64,000 bases of DNA from Butyrivibrio sp. LC3010 (GTDB taxonomy: Bacteria > Bacillota > Clostridia > Lachnospirales > Lachnospiraceae), in assembly GCF_000424385.1 (NCBI RefSeq), contig NZ_AUJU01000023.1, positions 41,175-105,174 on the forward strand, in the 5' to 3' direction. Shown here in pieces: positions 9,859-18,531 of this stretch (positions are counted from its first letter, which is position 1; each line of letters starts with the position of its first letter). The notes under the pieces are model-generated. The model searched no databases and was not told the origin of the DNA. It was given only the letters and a program-made list of their open reading frames with translations. A program made the translations under genes and the position numbers.

Positions 9859-10377
9859 ATGAGAAAACACAAAATTAAGGCAATAATAAATTCACTTGAG
9901 GGAATCATTTTGGATGATAAGAAGATTTTGCTGGGGATGAGTAAAAGCGAAGTCGTCAGCCTTCTTGGAAATGCAGATATATGGGAGAACCGCTATTATT
10001 ATTTTGATAGTGATCTTGCTATCGATTTTGATGAAAGTGACAAAGTTCAGTTCATAGAATTTCTGGGTGGAAAAAATGGATGCATAAAACCATATATTTA
10101 TGGTATGGCTGCTTTTGATAGCGACGCTGATGACTTGGTTGAGGTTTTGAAATCCCATAACAATGACAGAATTGATTATGATGAAAATGGATATGCATAT
10201 AACTTTAATGAAATAAGCATTGGTATTTCCAGAGAGTCAACTCCAGAGGGGGTTCAGAGAGATATTGAAGAAATGAAGGCAGACGGAGAATATGATCAGG
10301 ACTATGTTGATTCAGAGCTCGAACTTGCCAGACATTGGGCTACAATAGGTATGGGAAGACTCCATTACTATGAATAA
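9859..10377 (+). CDS. Hypothetical protein
   Basis: A 172-residue soluble, acidic protein with no signal peptide. The ATG at 9859 is preceded by GGAGAGG at 8 bases; a TTG at 9853 is less likely. The N-terminal part has the pattern MSKSEVVSLLGNAD, reminiscent of the SmpA/OmlA-like or immunity-type fold start where a helix is followed by a GxP-like turn, but I cannot place the family. It lies 41 bases after the S41 peptidase gene in the same direction and could be co-transcribed. Confidence 0.75.
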   Translation: MRKHKIKAIINSLEGIILDDKKILLGMSKSEVVSLLGNADIWENRYYYFDSDLAIDFDESDKVQFIEFLGGKNGCIKPYIYGMAAFDSDADDLVEVLKSHNNDRIDYDENGYAYNFNEISIGISRESTPEGVQRDIEEMKADGEYDQDYVDSELELARHWATIGMGRLHYYE

Positions 10378-10427
10378 AGAATCAGCATAGCCATTCAATT
10401 AAAGAATGTAGAACGAGAGAGTTGGGT

Positions 10428-10681
10428 ATGAGGCAAATAACGCAGAGAATGATCCAGAGGAGATTTATGCACAATCCATAGTAATTTATAACGTGGACAC
10501 TCATCATCAGGAATATGTCTCTTTGCCGGAAGATTCAGATGGATATGAGATTCCTGAAGCTGGTTTTTATCTTGTATACAAGTTTGATGATGGGAAAATG
10601 ATAGATATTACAGATAAACTCAGTATAGATAATCCGGCATCTTTTGTCATCGAAAGGGAGAGATGGAATGAAGAAGAGTAA
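10428..10681 (+). pseudogene. Frame-broken hypothetical gene
   Basis: An ATG at 10428 with context like that of the gene at 9859 opens only 17 codons before a stop. The frame beside it is open from 10412 to 10681 and encodes an acidic stretch with ALPEDSDGYEIPEAGFYLVY-like character, but its only start is GTG 10493 without a site. The simplest reading is a small gene broken by an indel near its start. Alternatively a 62-residue protein begins at GTG 10493. Confidence 0.4.
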
Positions 10682-10910
10682 TTACGTTTTGACTGTGATA
10701 TTGGTATTTGGGTTGGGGATGCTTGTTGAGAATATATACATGAACATCCTTATGTATAATAGGCATCCTGAGTATTATGAAGTCTTATCTGCCCCGTGGT
10801 ATACATACGGGATACTACCATCAGTAGTAGAATACATATTGCTTATTATTGTTTGCCTGGTTGTAAGGCTGATTCTTAAATGGGTTTCTCAAAACATCAA
10901 AACGGTGTAA
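10668..10910 (+). CDS. Small membrane protein, two segments
   Basis: An 80-residue protein with hydrophobic segments near residues 5-25 and 48-70. GGGAG lies 8 bases before ATG 10668, which overlaps the end of the preceding open frame by 14 bases. Family unknown. Part of a run of small same-strand genes from 9859 to 11858. Confidence 0.65.
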   Translation: MKKSNYVLTVILVFGLGMLVENIYMNILMYNRHPEYYEVLSAPWYTYGILPSVVEYILLIIVCLVVRLILKWVSQNIKTV

Positions 10911-10944
10911 GTACTGATTACAATTTTAATACGGGAGGGAACAC

Positions 10945-11385
10945 ATGAAAAAATCAAATGTAGTAGCTTTTGTAGTAGGGTTATGTATGTTCGCAATTTT
11001 TGTAATTTTTATGAATGGTTACTGGGATGAAATGTTGTTAATAGCACTTGTTCACAGCTTGGATTTGCCATCTCTTTTATGTGTGTTGGGGATACCGCTT
11101 ATGATTCTTGCAGCAAGCGGAAAAGTCGGTCCGTTTTTTAAGGCTTTAAAAAAGGATGGAAGTGATTCATCTAAGCAGGAGTGCCTGTCTGCTGTTAATT
11201 GTGCAATCACCGGAGTGATCATTTCTGGTTTAATAGGAGGAATAGTTTATGCACTTTGTTTCTTGGTGTATGGAATTGGCTCAGACTTACTTGATGATGG
11301 AAGAATAATTTGTATTTTATTGCCACCGTTTTATGGATTTATTATTACTGCGATTTTGCTTCCTATTAAATTCCGTTTGGCTTAA
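10945..11385 (+). CDS. Membrane protein, about four segments
   Basis: A 146-residue integral membrane protein with hydrophobic stretches near residues 7-26, 30-57, 83-108 and 120-142, and a short hydrophilic loop (KKDGSDSSKQE) in the middle. The site GGGAGGG precedes ATG 10945. I do not recognise the family. Same-strand neighbours suggest co-transcription with 10668 and 11412. Confidence 0.7.
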   Translation: MKKSNVVAFVVGLCMFAIFVIFMNGYWDEMLLIALVHSLDLPSLLCVLGIPLMILAASGKVGPFFKALKKDGSDSSKQECLSAVNCAITGVIISGLIGGIVYALCFLVYGIGSDLLDDGRIICILLPPFYGFIITAILLPIKFRLA

Positions 11386-11411
11386 TTTGAAAAGATTAAA
11401 GAGACAGAAAA

Positions 11412-11858
11412 ATGATTATAGATTTCAATGGGACAGTTGTAGATATTGATGTAAAAAGAACCAGGAAATTTTACTATTCAGACAATTCCGTGGAGATAGA
11501 CTGTATGTGTGATGGATGCAGAAACTTTATAAAATTTTGTGATGTAATGCCACAAGAAGTCGCTGCATTTTTCGAGAAGATAGGGGTAGTTCCTAAGAAA
11601 GTATGCGAAACATATTGGTTTTGCCAAAAGAATGGAGGAAAAAGTATTTTTGGTGGAGGCTTTTTCCATGTATGTGGGGGAATAATTGAGATGGATAAGG
11701 AGCAGAAAGGAATAGAACTGGCTCCGGACTTTAATGTATATGTGGAAGGGGAAGTTGATCTTGTTGAAGATGGGTTCCCTGATCCTATAGTACAGATAGG
11801 AATGATTTTTATACTTCCGTGGCTGCTTGATATTGAGAATACATATCAGGCTGAATAA
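11412..11858 (+). CDS. Cysteine-containing hypothetical protein
   Basis: A 148-residue soluble protein. The motif CMCDGCRNF at residues 31-39 followed by FFEKIGVVPKK and a later WFCQKNGG resembles a group of uncharacterised clostridial proteins with a CxGCxN motif, possibly metal-binding; I recall the pattern only and cannot name a domain. It ends about 110 bases before the HTH regulator gene. Confidence 0.7.
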   Translation: MIIDFNGTVVDIDVKRTRKFYYSDNSVEIDCMCDGCRNFIKFCDVMPQEVAAFFEKIGVVPKKVCETYWFCQKNGGKSIFGGGFFHVCGGIIEMDKEQKGIELAPDFNVYVEGEVDLVEDGFPDPIVQIGMIFILPWLLDIENTYQAE

Positions 11859-11967
11859 AGTACTTGTGAAATGCGGATGGAGAAAATCACAGTATTTAAG
11901 CCTGTTCTCGCTACAGTAGATTGAAGTTTTTGCTTGCTCGTATGAGAATGAAATTGGAGGGACTGCT

Positions 11968-12858
11968 ATGGACAAGCAAAAAACAGGTCAGGTAATCAAA
12001 GAGGCAAGGACAAAGAAAGGGTACACCCAGGCTGAACTGGGGGATATCCTTGGAGTAACCAATAAGGCTGTTTCGAGGTGGGAAAAAGGAGACAGTTTTC
12101 CTGATGTTGGTGTAATTGAAAATCTTGCAAATGCTCTTGATATCAGTATAGAAGAAATAATCGTAGGCAGCAAAAATCAAATGACCACGGAAGCTGCTCT
12201 TAATGAACTGCTTAAAACATTAAAAATGCAGCGCAGGCAGAAAGTAAGAATACTTCTTAGGGCACTTGTTTGTACCATTTATGGAGTTATTATCATCGTG
12301 GCAGGATATGGCATATTCCATGGACCGTCGATTTTCCCACTTTATGCAGATTTTTATCCATTAATCCTTGCTATCATGGCTGCTATGGTCATATTTATGA
12401 TGATTTCTTCGAGAGGGAAGCTCTCAATGAGGATTCTATCCAGGCCAGATCTTGCAAGATTTGCAGCTTCCCTAATAAGCGGAGTATATAGTTCTCTTAT
12501 GTTTGGCTGGTGCATCTTAAAGATCATGCATGGTGTGATGCCTTTTGGTATGGAGCCTGTGCAGGTTGGGCCATTTATTGAAAAACAGTTTCTTGTAGTT
12601 TTTCTATTGAATCTTCTGATCATTTCAATTGAGATTTTCAGGAGCATAAAGGATGACGTGAGCTTTCCGGTTACTGCATATGCCTCACTCGTAGTACTTA
12701 ACCTGGAGCTGGTGTATGAGGCGCTGCTTAGTGAGCTGACTACTGGGGACGTATTTATACATGTTTTTTTCAAGTACACAGCGATATTATATTGTGCGCT
12801 CATATCAATAGGGGTAATTCTAATGGTTTTGGATAAAAGAAATGCTGATAAAAACTGA
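11968..12858 (+). CDS. XRE-family HTH regulator with membrane domain
   Basis: A 296-residue protein. Residues 6-62 are an XRE helix-turn-helix (GYTQAELGDILGVTNKAVSRWEKG), followed by a linker and four or more membrane segments from residue 90 onward. Such membrane-tethered HTH proteins are common in Lachnospiraceae and are thought to regulate neighbouring envelope genes. The site GGAGG precedes ATG 11968. It closes the run of small genes that begins at 9859. Confidence 0.88.
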   Translation: MDKQKTGQVIKEARTKKGYTQAELGDILGVTNKAVSRWEKGDSFPDVGVIENLANALDISIEEIIVGSKNQMTTEAALNELLKTLKMQRRQKVRILLRALVCTIYGVIIIVAGYGIFHGPSIFPLYADFYPLILAIMAAMVIFMMISSRGKLSMRILSRPDLARFAASLISGVYSSLMFGWCILKIMHGVMPFGMEPVQVGPFIEKQFLVVFLLNLLIISIEIFRSIKDDVSFPVTAYASLVVLNLELVYEALLSELTTGDVFIHVFFKYTAILYCALISIGVILMVLDKRNADKN

Positions 12859-12931
12859 TTTTGAACCGGTACAATGATTGGGCATGGAATAATAAATATA
12901 ATTATCCTAAAAATAATATTTTATACATAAC

Positions 12932-12970
12932 AGGACAAATAAAAGGCTTAAAAAGCCTTTTATTTGTCCT
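12932..12970. repeat. Perfect hairpin sharing the AGGACAAATA half-site
   Basis: AGGACAAATAAAAGGCTT is followed after 3 bases by its exact inverted copy, giving an 18-base-pair stem. It may terminate the HTH gene, but its outer half-site AGGACAAATA also recurs in the adjacent ATPase promoter. Confidence 0.6.
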
Positions 12971-13005
12971 ATAAGGTAATATAAATTGACTTATAGGACA
13001 AATAA
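12960..13005. promoter_or_regulatory. Perfect 16-base inverted repeat overlapping ATPase promoter
   Basis: TTATTTGTCCTATAAG at 12960-12975 and its exact inverse at 12990-13005, separated by 14 bases. The right arm lies inside the -35/-10 spacer of the predicted ATPase promoter, a position typical of repressor operators. Confidence 0.6.
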
Positions 13006-13013
13006 GATATAAT
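12986..13013 (+). promoter_or_regulatory. Promoter, predicted leaderless transcript
   Basis: TTGACT, 16 bases, TATAAT (13008-13013). The expected start of transcription, about 7 bases later, coincides with the ATG at 13020. There is no room for a ribosome binding site. Confidence 0.6.
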
Positions 13014-13019
13014 TAAAGT

Positions 13020-14453
13020 ATGATAGGAAGAATAAAAGAACAGGATGAATTGAATAGACTATACGAAAGAAACCAGTCAGACTTTGTGGTTATTTATGGC
13101 AGAAGGCGAGTAGGAAAGACGTATCTTGTAAACAATACGTTCAGGGGACGGTATGCTTTTCATCACACGGGGTTGTCACCTGTCAATGAAAAAGGTGAAA
13201 AAGTTACATTAAACGACCAGCTTGAAAGCTTTTATTTGTCTCTGCAAATGTATGGAATGAAAAAAAGTGCAAAACCATCCAGTTGGCTTGAAGCCTTCTT
13301 TATGCTTAAGAAACTGCTGACTGAAAAAGACGATGGCTCAAAGCAGGTAGTTTTTATCGATGAACTCCCCTGGATGGATACAAAAAGATCCAGATTTATT
13401 ACTGCGTTCGAAGAATTCTATAATGGCTGGTGCAATGAACGCGGAAATATCATGCTGATAGTATGTGGAAGCGCTAACTCATGGATTCAGAATAAGCTGA
13501 TAAGTAATAAAGGTGGTCTATATAATAGAATTACCCACAAGATTAAGTTGTTACCGTTTACACTAAGAGAGTGTGAAGAATACTTCCTAAGCCAAAATAT
13601 CCAGTTTTCAAGATATGATATTACGCAAAGTTACATGGTGTTTGGTGGAGTTCCTTACTATCTTGGATATATGGATGGAAGGTTGAGCCTTGCTCAGAAT
13701 ATTGACCGGATATTGTTTGATGAAAACCCTTTGCTAAAAGGAGAATATGATAATCTCTTCACATCAGCATTTGATAAGCCTACAAAAACCAGGGAAATTG
13801 TTGAGTTCTTATTTGAAAAGGGTATTGGATATACAAGAAGTGAAATAGCCGGAAAGTTTAAAGATGTCTCGGGCAGCGAGCTTAACAAGATATTGGCATC
13901 ACTAGAAGAAAGTGACTTTTTGATAAAGTACATCCCATTTGCAGACGGCAAAAGAGAAGAAAAATATAGATTGTCGGATCCGTATTGCCTGACATATTTA
14001 AATTTTATCAAAGGGAAGAGGAATAGAGAAAATTTCTGGCAACACAATGTTAATTCAAGCGTTTTAAATATCTGGAGAGGTTTGGCTTTTGAGAATGTAT
14101 GTTATCTGCATTATCCTCAGATAAAGAAAGCCCTTGAGATTAATGGCGTCGAAGCAAGTATGTCTATGTGGATAAAAGAAAAAAGTGATGATTCCGAAGG
14201 AACCCAAATAGACTTGCTAATAGATCGTGCAGATAATGTGGTGAACCTCTGTGAACTGAAATTTTATAGTGGTGAGTTTTCAGTTGACTACAATTATGAA
14301 GAAAAGATGCGAACAAGGGACAGGCTTGTTATGGAAAAGATTTCCCGAAAAAAAGTAGTCAGGAATACACTTGTAACGACTTATGGTTTAAAGAAAAATT
14401 CATATAGTGGGATATTTGTTAATGTAATAACTTTGGATGATTTGTTTGCATAA
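13020..14453 (+). CDS. AAA ATPase with C-terminal nuclease-like domain (DUF234 type)
   Basis: A 477-residue protein. The ATPase domain has a P-loop GRRRVGKTYLV near residue 28, Walker B VVFIDELPW and sensor LIVCGSANSWI. The C-terminal part carries a possible PD-(D/E)xK-like motif (GTQIDLLIDR then CELKFY) near residue 395. Proteins of this archaeal-type ATPase/DUF234 group are widespread, mobile and of uncertain role; a part in genome conflict has been proposed for relatives. The ATG at 13020 matches the family start MIGRxxE. It has its own promoter, operator-like repeat and terminator, so it is a free-standing unit. Confidence 0.9.
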   Translation: MIGRIKEQDELNRLYERNQSDFVVIYGRRRVGKTYLVNNTFRGRYAFHHTGLSPVNEKGEKVTLNDQLESFYLSLQMYGMKKSAKPSSWLEAFFMLKKLLTEKDDGSKQVVFIDELPWMDTKRSRFITAFEEFYNGWCNERGNIMLIVCGSANSWIQNKLISNKGGLYNRITHKIKLLPFTLRECEEYFLSQNIQFSRYDITQSYMVFGGVPYYLGYMDGRLSLAQNIDRILFDENPLLKGEYDNLFTSAFDKPTKTREIVEFLFEKGIGYTRSEIAGKFKDVSGSELNKILASLEESDFLIKYIPFADGKREEKYRLSDPYCLTYLNFIKGKRNRENFWQHNVNSSVLNIWRGLAFENVCYLHYPQIKKALEINGVEASMSMWIKEKSDDSEGTQIDLLIDRADNVVNLCELKFYSGEFSVDYNYEEKMRTRDRLVMEKISRKKVVRNTLVTTYGLKKNSYSGIFVNVITLDDLFA

Positions 14454-14487
14454 AAAGGGTAACTGGTATCATTATTTTAAATGAAAA

Positions 14488-14527
14488 CGGACTCATTTCC
14501 ACATAGGAAGTGAGTCCGAAATTTTTT
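14488..14527 (+). terminator. Rho-independent terminator after the ATPase gene
   Basis: Stem CGGACTCATTTCC with its inverse, 6-base loop, then a T-run. Confidence 0.75.
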
Positions 14528-14591
14528 GTAATGATGTAATGACTAATTTGCGTTCCTTACAAAACAGGTTTAATAGTTGCAGTTACTTTAA

Positions 14592-14870
14592 TTACTTCTT
14601 GTTTACAAGGTCCTTAAGAGCCTTACCAGCCTTAAACTTAGGAGCGATGGAAGCAGGAATCTTGATCTCGGCACCAGTCTGAGGGTTCTTACCCTTTCTT
14701 GCTGCTCTCTTAGCTGTCTCAAAAGTACCAAAGCCAACGAGCTGAACTTTGTCCTTCTTCTTGAGCTGCTTTGAAACAACATCGATGAAAGCCTTTAAAG
14801 CCTTCTCTGTGTCCTTCTTGCTAAGGCCAGTCTCTTTAGCCATAGCTTCAACGAGTTCAGTCTTATTCAT
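14592..14870 (-). CDS. hup: HU-family DNA-binding protein
   Basis: A 92-residue histone-like protein matching HU over its full length: MNKTELVEAMAKETGLSKKD at the start, the core KVQLVGFGTFE, and the DNA-binding arm KGKNPQTGAEIKIPAS. It bends and compacts DNA as a dimer in the nucleoid. AGGTG precedes the ATG. It stands alone on the minus strand. Confidence 0.97.
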   Translation of the reverse strand: MNKTELVEAMAKETGLSKKDTEKALKAFIDVVSKQLKKKDKVQLVGFGTFETAKRAARKGKNPQTGAEIKIPASIAPKFKAGKALKDLVNKK

Positions 14871-15075
14871 ACTTTTTCACCTCCATAAGAATGTGTAGTT
14901 GCGGGTTTATGCGCCCTGGTTGGTCTCGTTTTACGCCTTATGCCGTATTTTGTGAATAAGTTTCCTTGATTTTATGAGGTTTAGTTCATCAATTGTTCAT
15001 GGCTTCATTATTGTAAAACGCATAATACAACCTTAAAATTGTAAGTAATAATTCAGAAAAATGGAGACTTGAAAT

Positions 15076-15393
15076 ATGGCAGGATTGTCTGAAAAAGACT
15101 GGAAACTTTTTAGAAAGAACCTTCCTGAGTGGCAGGAAGCATATATGGGGAAGCTTGTTGAGGAATATAAGGAAATCCTAAACAGCGATAAGCTCCCATC
15201 TGATAAATACTGGGCACTTGAAGGGCGCCTAAAGTCTGACAAGAGAAATCCTGGAGTTGTGATCACAGATATCAGCAGATCAAACTTTTACGATCATCTT
15301 GTATCTCTTTTAAGGTACAAGGTCATAACCATGGATGATCTTAGGGATTTCAGTGATGATACAAAAGATATAATTAAAAGGCTGATAGGATAA
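15076..15393 (+). CDS. Hypothetical protein, LSEKDWKLFRK family
   Basis: A 105-residue charged, mostly helical protein beginning MAGLSEKDWKLFRKNLPEW. A decayed copy of the same family lies at 52855-52974 on the minus strand, sharing SEKDxKLFRKNL and KVITMDxLxxF. Small proteins of this kind are frequent in Lachnospiraceae; I know no function. The next gene begins 11 bases after the stop, so the two are one operon. Confidence 0.75.
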   Translation: MAGLSEKDWKLFRKNLPEWQEAYMGKLVEEYKEILNSDKLPSDKYWALEGRLKSDKRNPGVVITDISRSNFYDHLVSLLRYKVITMDDLRDFSDDTKDIIKRLIG

Positions 15394-15403
15394 TGAGGGG
15401 ATA

Positions 15404-15796
15404 ATGAAAGATAACAGATACGCGAACATCATTGTATGCTATGGGGATGCTGACAGGGATATCCTGACAAAACAGATAAAGATGTTCAGGGAAAGATACC
15501 AGTCTAAGGTTGTACTGGTAATGGAATCTGAAGATGACACTAAATGGTTGGATAAGCATAGTGAACTGTTTGAAGAGGCCATGACCAGGACCGAAGGGGT
15601 GAGTCTTCATGATGATATTGTAAGTTACTGCAACGCTCATCACTTATCAGAAAAAGAGACAATGCTTATAGCAGAATTTGGTGATACTGAACCTTTAACC
15701 GGGCTTGGATTTGAAGTTAAAAGCCCTGGTGCCATGGCAGAATCTTATAAAAAGGCGCTTGATATGCTTGGAAATATGATAAAGCCGAGGATATAG
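15404..15796 (+). CDS. Hypothetical protein
   Basis: A 130-residue soluble protein with alternating hydrophobic strands (NIIVCYGD, KVVLVMESED) and helices, suggesting an alpha/beta fold. The site GAGGGG precedes the ATG. It follows the preceding gene by 11 bases. Family not recognised. Confidence 0.7.
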   Translation: MKDNRYANIIVCYGDADRDILTKQIKMFRERYQSKVVLVMESEDDTKWLDKHSELFEEAMTRTEGVSLHDDIVSYCNAHHLSEKETMLIAEFGDTEPLTGLGFEVKSPGAMAESYKKALDMLGNMIKPRI

Positions 15797-15884
15797 GAAT
15801 ATAATCTAAAATGTTGATGAGCTTAGCAACATCATTGGTGAATTTCGAATTTTGATTATAATTTGTAGGTGAAAGATACTGAAT

Positions 15885-16034
15885 TTGGCTTATCATGGTG
15901 TATCGCTGATTCCGCCTGAGTCTTTGAATTTATTTGAGAGCATTGTATCTGGGAAAGATAATCTGCAGGAATTTCAGAATTTGATCGCGCAGGCTGAATG
16001 CGAGAATAGATATATTATTCACTTCGGAATATGA
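15885..16034 (+). pseudogene. Fragment of a small protein ending IHFGI
   Basis: A frame open from 15873, without an ATG, encodes a helical stretch with HGVSLIPPESLNLF, then EFQNLIAQAECENRYIIHFGI at the end. A second fragment with the same ending style lies at 31362-31442. A TTG at 15885 is the only start candidate, with a poorly placed AGGTG upstream. It may be a real short gene; a remnant is more likely. Confidence 0.4.
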
Positions 16035-16218
16035 GGCAAAAATATTATGAAGTTAAGAAATGCTGTCTGATGCAATTCTGAGGAGAAATGGTATCAGGAT
16101 GTATTATAAAATTGGAGAGTTAAGGAGTAAAAGCAGTACTTTTGTTTAGTTGATTTTCATATGATAAGTGTCAATCATGCGATATAATTAAAAAAGTTAA
16201 GATTATAAGGAGACTTTA

Positions 16219-16671
16219 GTGGGATTTATTAGGAAAAGACAACTGAAACAGCTATCCGGAATAAAAACAGCCATATTGTTGTTTTTGACGCTGGCCATCA
16301 TTGCGGGTGGCCTGTTTTTTGATGCCCACAATATAGAGAATCTTTCAGATCATTTTGGACATGGTGTAACAACCAGTTCTGAGTCTTCTACGCTTCCGCT
16401 CAGGACCAATACTTATATAAAAGATAGCGATATGTTCATTATGGCAGCATCTGATGTCAGGGATGTTAGGACCGTAAGCGAAGTCATAAAACGATTGGAG
16501 CAAGGTTCCACCAGCAAGAGGGTGCTTGTTCTGTCATTGATTTTATGCATCCTGATTTCTGAGGGTGCTTTCTATACATCAGTACTACCGTCTATTTTTC
16601 CGTGGACAGATGTTATTTGTTCCAGGCGGACAATGATTCAGTATATCCATAGCCAGGACGGGGCTAAATAA
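16219..16671 (+). CDS. Membrane protein, two segments
   Basis: A 150-residue protein starting at GTG 16219, with AAGGAGA upstream. Hydrophobic segments lie near residues 16-36 and 98-122, with a Ser/Thr-rich region between them that would be on one side of the membrane. A promoter-like TATAAT lies near 16180. Function unknown. Confidence 0.6.
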   Translation: MGFIRKRQLKQLSGIKTAILLFLTLAIIAGGLFFDAHNIENLSDHFGHGVTTSSESSTLPLRTNTYIKDSDMFIMAASDVRDVRTVSEVIKRLEQGSTSKRVLVLSLILCILISEGAFYTSVLPSIFPWTDVICSRRTMIQYIHSQDGAK

Positions 16672-16833
16672 TCCTATTTCATTTCCAACAAGAAACTATC
16701 AGTTTTGAAGGGCAGATATAGTCTGCTCTTGTTTGCGTGCGCGTTGCAGGTCAGTTGAGACTAACTGATATTTGACTGCAGCCAGTTTTGTACGCTTATT
16801 GCTGCAAAGAAGCAGCAGACAAGGAGATGAAAA

Positions 16834-16983
16834 ATGTATACAACAGTAATGACAACAGTTATAGGTGTAATCTGCACGCTTCTTGTGATCGCTTCCCTTA
16901 TATGGATGGCTATTGCTTATCGCAAGTCTGGTGAAAAGGAAGATAAGACTGAAGAAATTAAGGAGGGTAGGAAGCATGAGTGA
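16834..16983 (+). CDS. Small single-pass membrane protein
   Basis: A 49-residue protein with one hydrophobic segment (residues 4-30) and a charged tail (KSGEKEDKTEEIKEGRK). AAGGAG precedes ATG 16834 by 7 bases. The stop overlaps the next small membrane gene by 8 bases, so the pair is translationally coupled and probably forms a complex. It follows a 130-base leader with several inverted repeats. Confidence 0.65.
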   Translation: MYTTVMTTVIGVICTLLVIASLIWMAIAYRKSGEKEDKTEEIKEGRKHE

Positions 16984-17119
16984 TGTGATTACATACATAT
17001 TTATATTTTTTATGGCAATTTTTGGAGGCCTTTCTACTATATATGTTGTGCTTGCACTTCCAGCTGTCCTGATATGGAAAGTGTACAGAAAAATCAAATT
17101 TGGTGAGAAGATAATGTGA
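16976..17119 (+). CDS. Small single-pass membrane protein, coupled to previous
   Basis: A 47-residue protein with a long hydrophobic stretch (residues 5-37) and a basic tail (KVYRKIKFGEKIM). GGAGGG lies 8 bases before ATG 16976, inside the upstream gene. Coupled expression of two tiny membrane proteins resembles holin-like, toxin-like or transporter-accessory pairs, but I cannot assign either. Confidence 0.65.
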   Translation: MSDVITYIFIFFMAIFGGLSTIYVVLALPAVLIWKVYRKIKFGEKIM

Positions 17120-17137
17120 CGGGGGATCAATGAATTC

Positions 17138-17178
17138 GAGGCTGTATGCAGTTCAGTGTTTGAACAGTATGCAGCCTC
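17138..17178 (+). terminator. Long hairpin, possible terminator
   Basis: GAGGCTGTATGC pairs with GTATGCAGCCTC (two G-T pairs), and the inner GTTCA pairs with TGAAC. No T-run follows, so termination is uncertain. Confidence 0.4.
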
Positions 17179-17348
17179 AACCCTTAAATAAGACTGGGAG
17201 GCAAATAGATTGGTATAAAGGTAATCCACAAATATAGTTTTCCTGACAGGAAATATATATCTTTCTAAACTATACAATTAGTGTATTATTATTTATATGA
17301 AATCCACCTAAAATGAAGGCAACAGAACCGGATGGGAGGCTTCATTTT

Positions 17349-17624
17349 ATGGAACAGAACAAAGATATATCATACAGACAAATATTTAGAATATCAGATT
17401 ACAGAAAGCTTATTCTTTCCAACGTGGTCAATCGTTTTGGGGATTCTATAGATTCAATAGCTTTCACATGGATTGTATATCAGATCACTCACAGTGCGGC
17501 GTGGTCAGCAATAGTATTTGGAGTTAATTTCCTTCCCAATGTAGTAGTGCAGCCATTTGCAGGCGCTATTGTCGAAAAGATGGTCTTGGATATGATATGT
17601 CCTCCAAGAGGGTTACGGACATAG
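17349..17624 (+). pseudogene. Truncated MFS transporter, N-terminal fragment
   Basis: The first 80 or so residues match the N-terminus of the intact MFS transporter at 33174-34457 (shared RKLIxS, NRFGDS, IAFTWxxYQITHSAxWSA, LPNVxVQPFAGAxVEK). After VEK the sequence switches to the interior of the XRE-TPR gene that follows MFS in the intact locus. The coding frame then ends at 17624 after unrelated residues. This is a deletion junction, so the product cannot be a working transporter. Confidence 0.8.
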
Positions 17625-18531
17625 TAAGAAGAATAAATAAGCTGTTAAATGAGGGAAAGCATGATGAGGCAATGGCTGTGGCGGAAAAGGCAATTGTAAG
17701 ATACCCTGGGAACTTTAAAATTCTCAAAGAGTCTGCACAGTTATACTCGGTAATTTACACCTTAGACGGTTCAGAGGCACATAAGAAAAGATCAATAGAG
17801 TTGTATGAAGCTTCGCTAAGATATATATCTCAAAATGATGATCCGGATTTTAATGAGATATTTATACGGTTTATGATTGCTGAGCTCAAAAGCGAAAAAG
17901 CTCCGGAGGAGGCTATTGAAGATTTCAAAAAAATAATTATTTAGGCATAGCAGATATAAATATAGCTCGCATATTAATGAAGACAGGCAGGATTGATGAA
18001 TCACTACATGTATTTACAAGAGTTTTGGTCTCAGTAATTGTCAGGATGATAGGTCTTTCCATGAGTATGACAGGAGCACTCATTGCTACAAACAAAACCA
18101 AAGCCTTCAGTGAAGCCTATGATCTTATACAGTGGGGGATGGAGTTTTTTGATTCTATCTCCAAAGAGGAAAACAGCTATTTATCCAAAGTGAAAGTTAC
18201 GCTTCTGATTCTCAAGGCTATGTGTCTGGCCTGCCTTAAAGAGTATGAAGATATGAGAAATAGTGTGGATGAAGCATATTCGTTAGCACAGGAGTATGAT
18301 AAGAATCCAACCAATAGTCTTTCCGGGAAAATAAAGTTTTGGCATGCAAATGAAGACTTTAAGCCAGCTCTATATGATGATTTGGGACAGAGCGCTGTTG
18401 ATAGTATTGAAAAGTTACTTGCGCTGGATGATAATGAGCCTTTCCCGGAAAGTGTGGTTAAGAAAATAACTGAAGTAAAGAAGTATTGGGAGAGTATTAA
18501 AAAGGAAGATGAAAGAACGGCTTATAGATGA
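17588..18531 (+). pseudogene. Decayed XRE-TPR regulator lacking its HTH, with a frameshift
   Basis: Reading from the deletion junction (LGYDMSSK matches LGYSISSK of the intact protein at 32057-33190), the sequence follows the TPR part to its end. One frameshift lies near 17935, in a run of seven A; one more A would restore the frame into NYLGIADINIARILM. The second half (17977-18531) is intact and ends in KYWESIKK, as in the paralogue. The HTH is missing. A sequencing error at the A-run is possible, but the upstream deletion still makes this a pseudogene. Confidence 0.8.
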
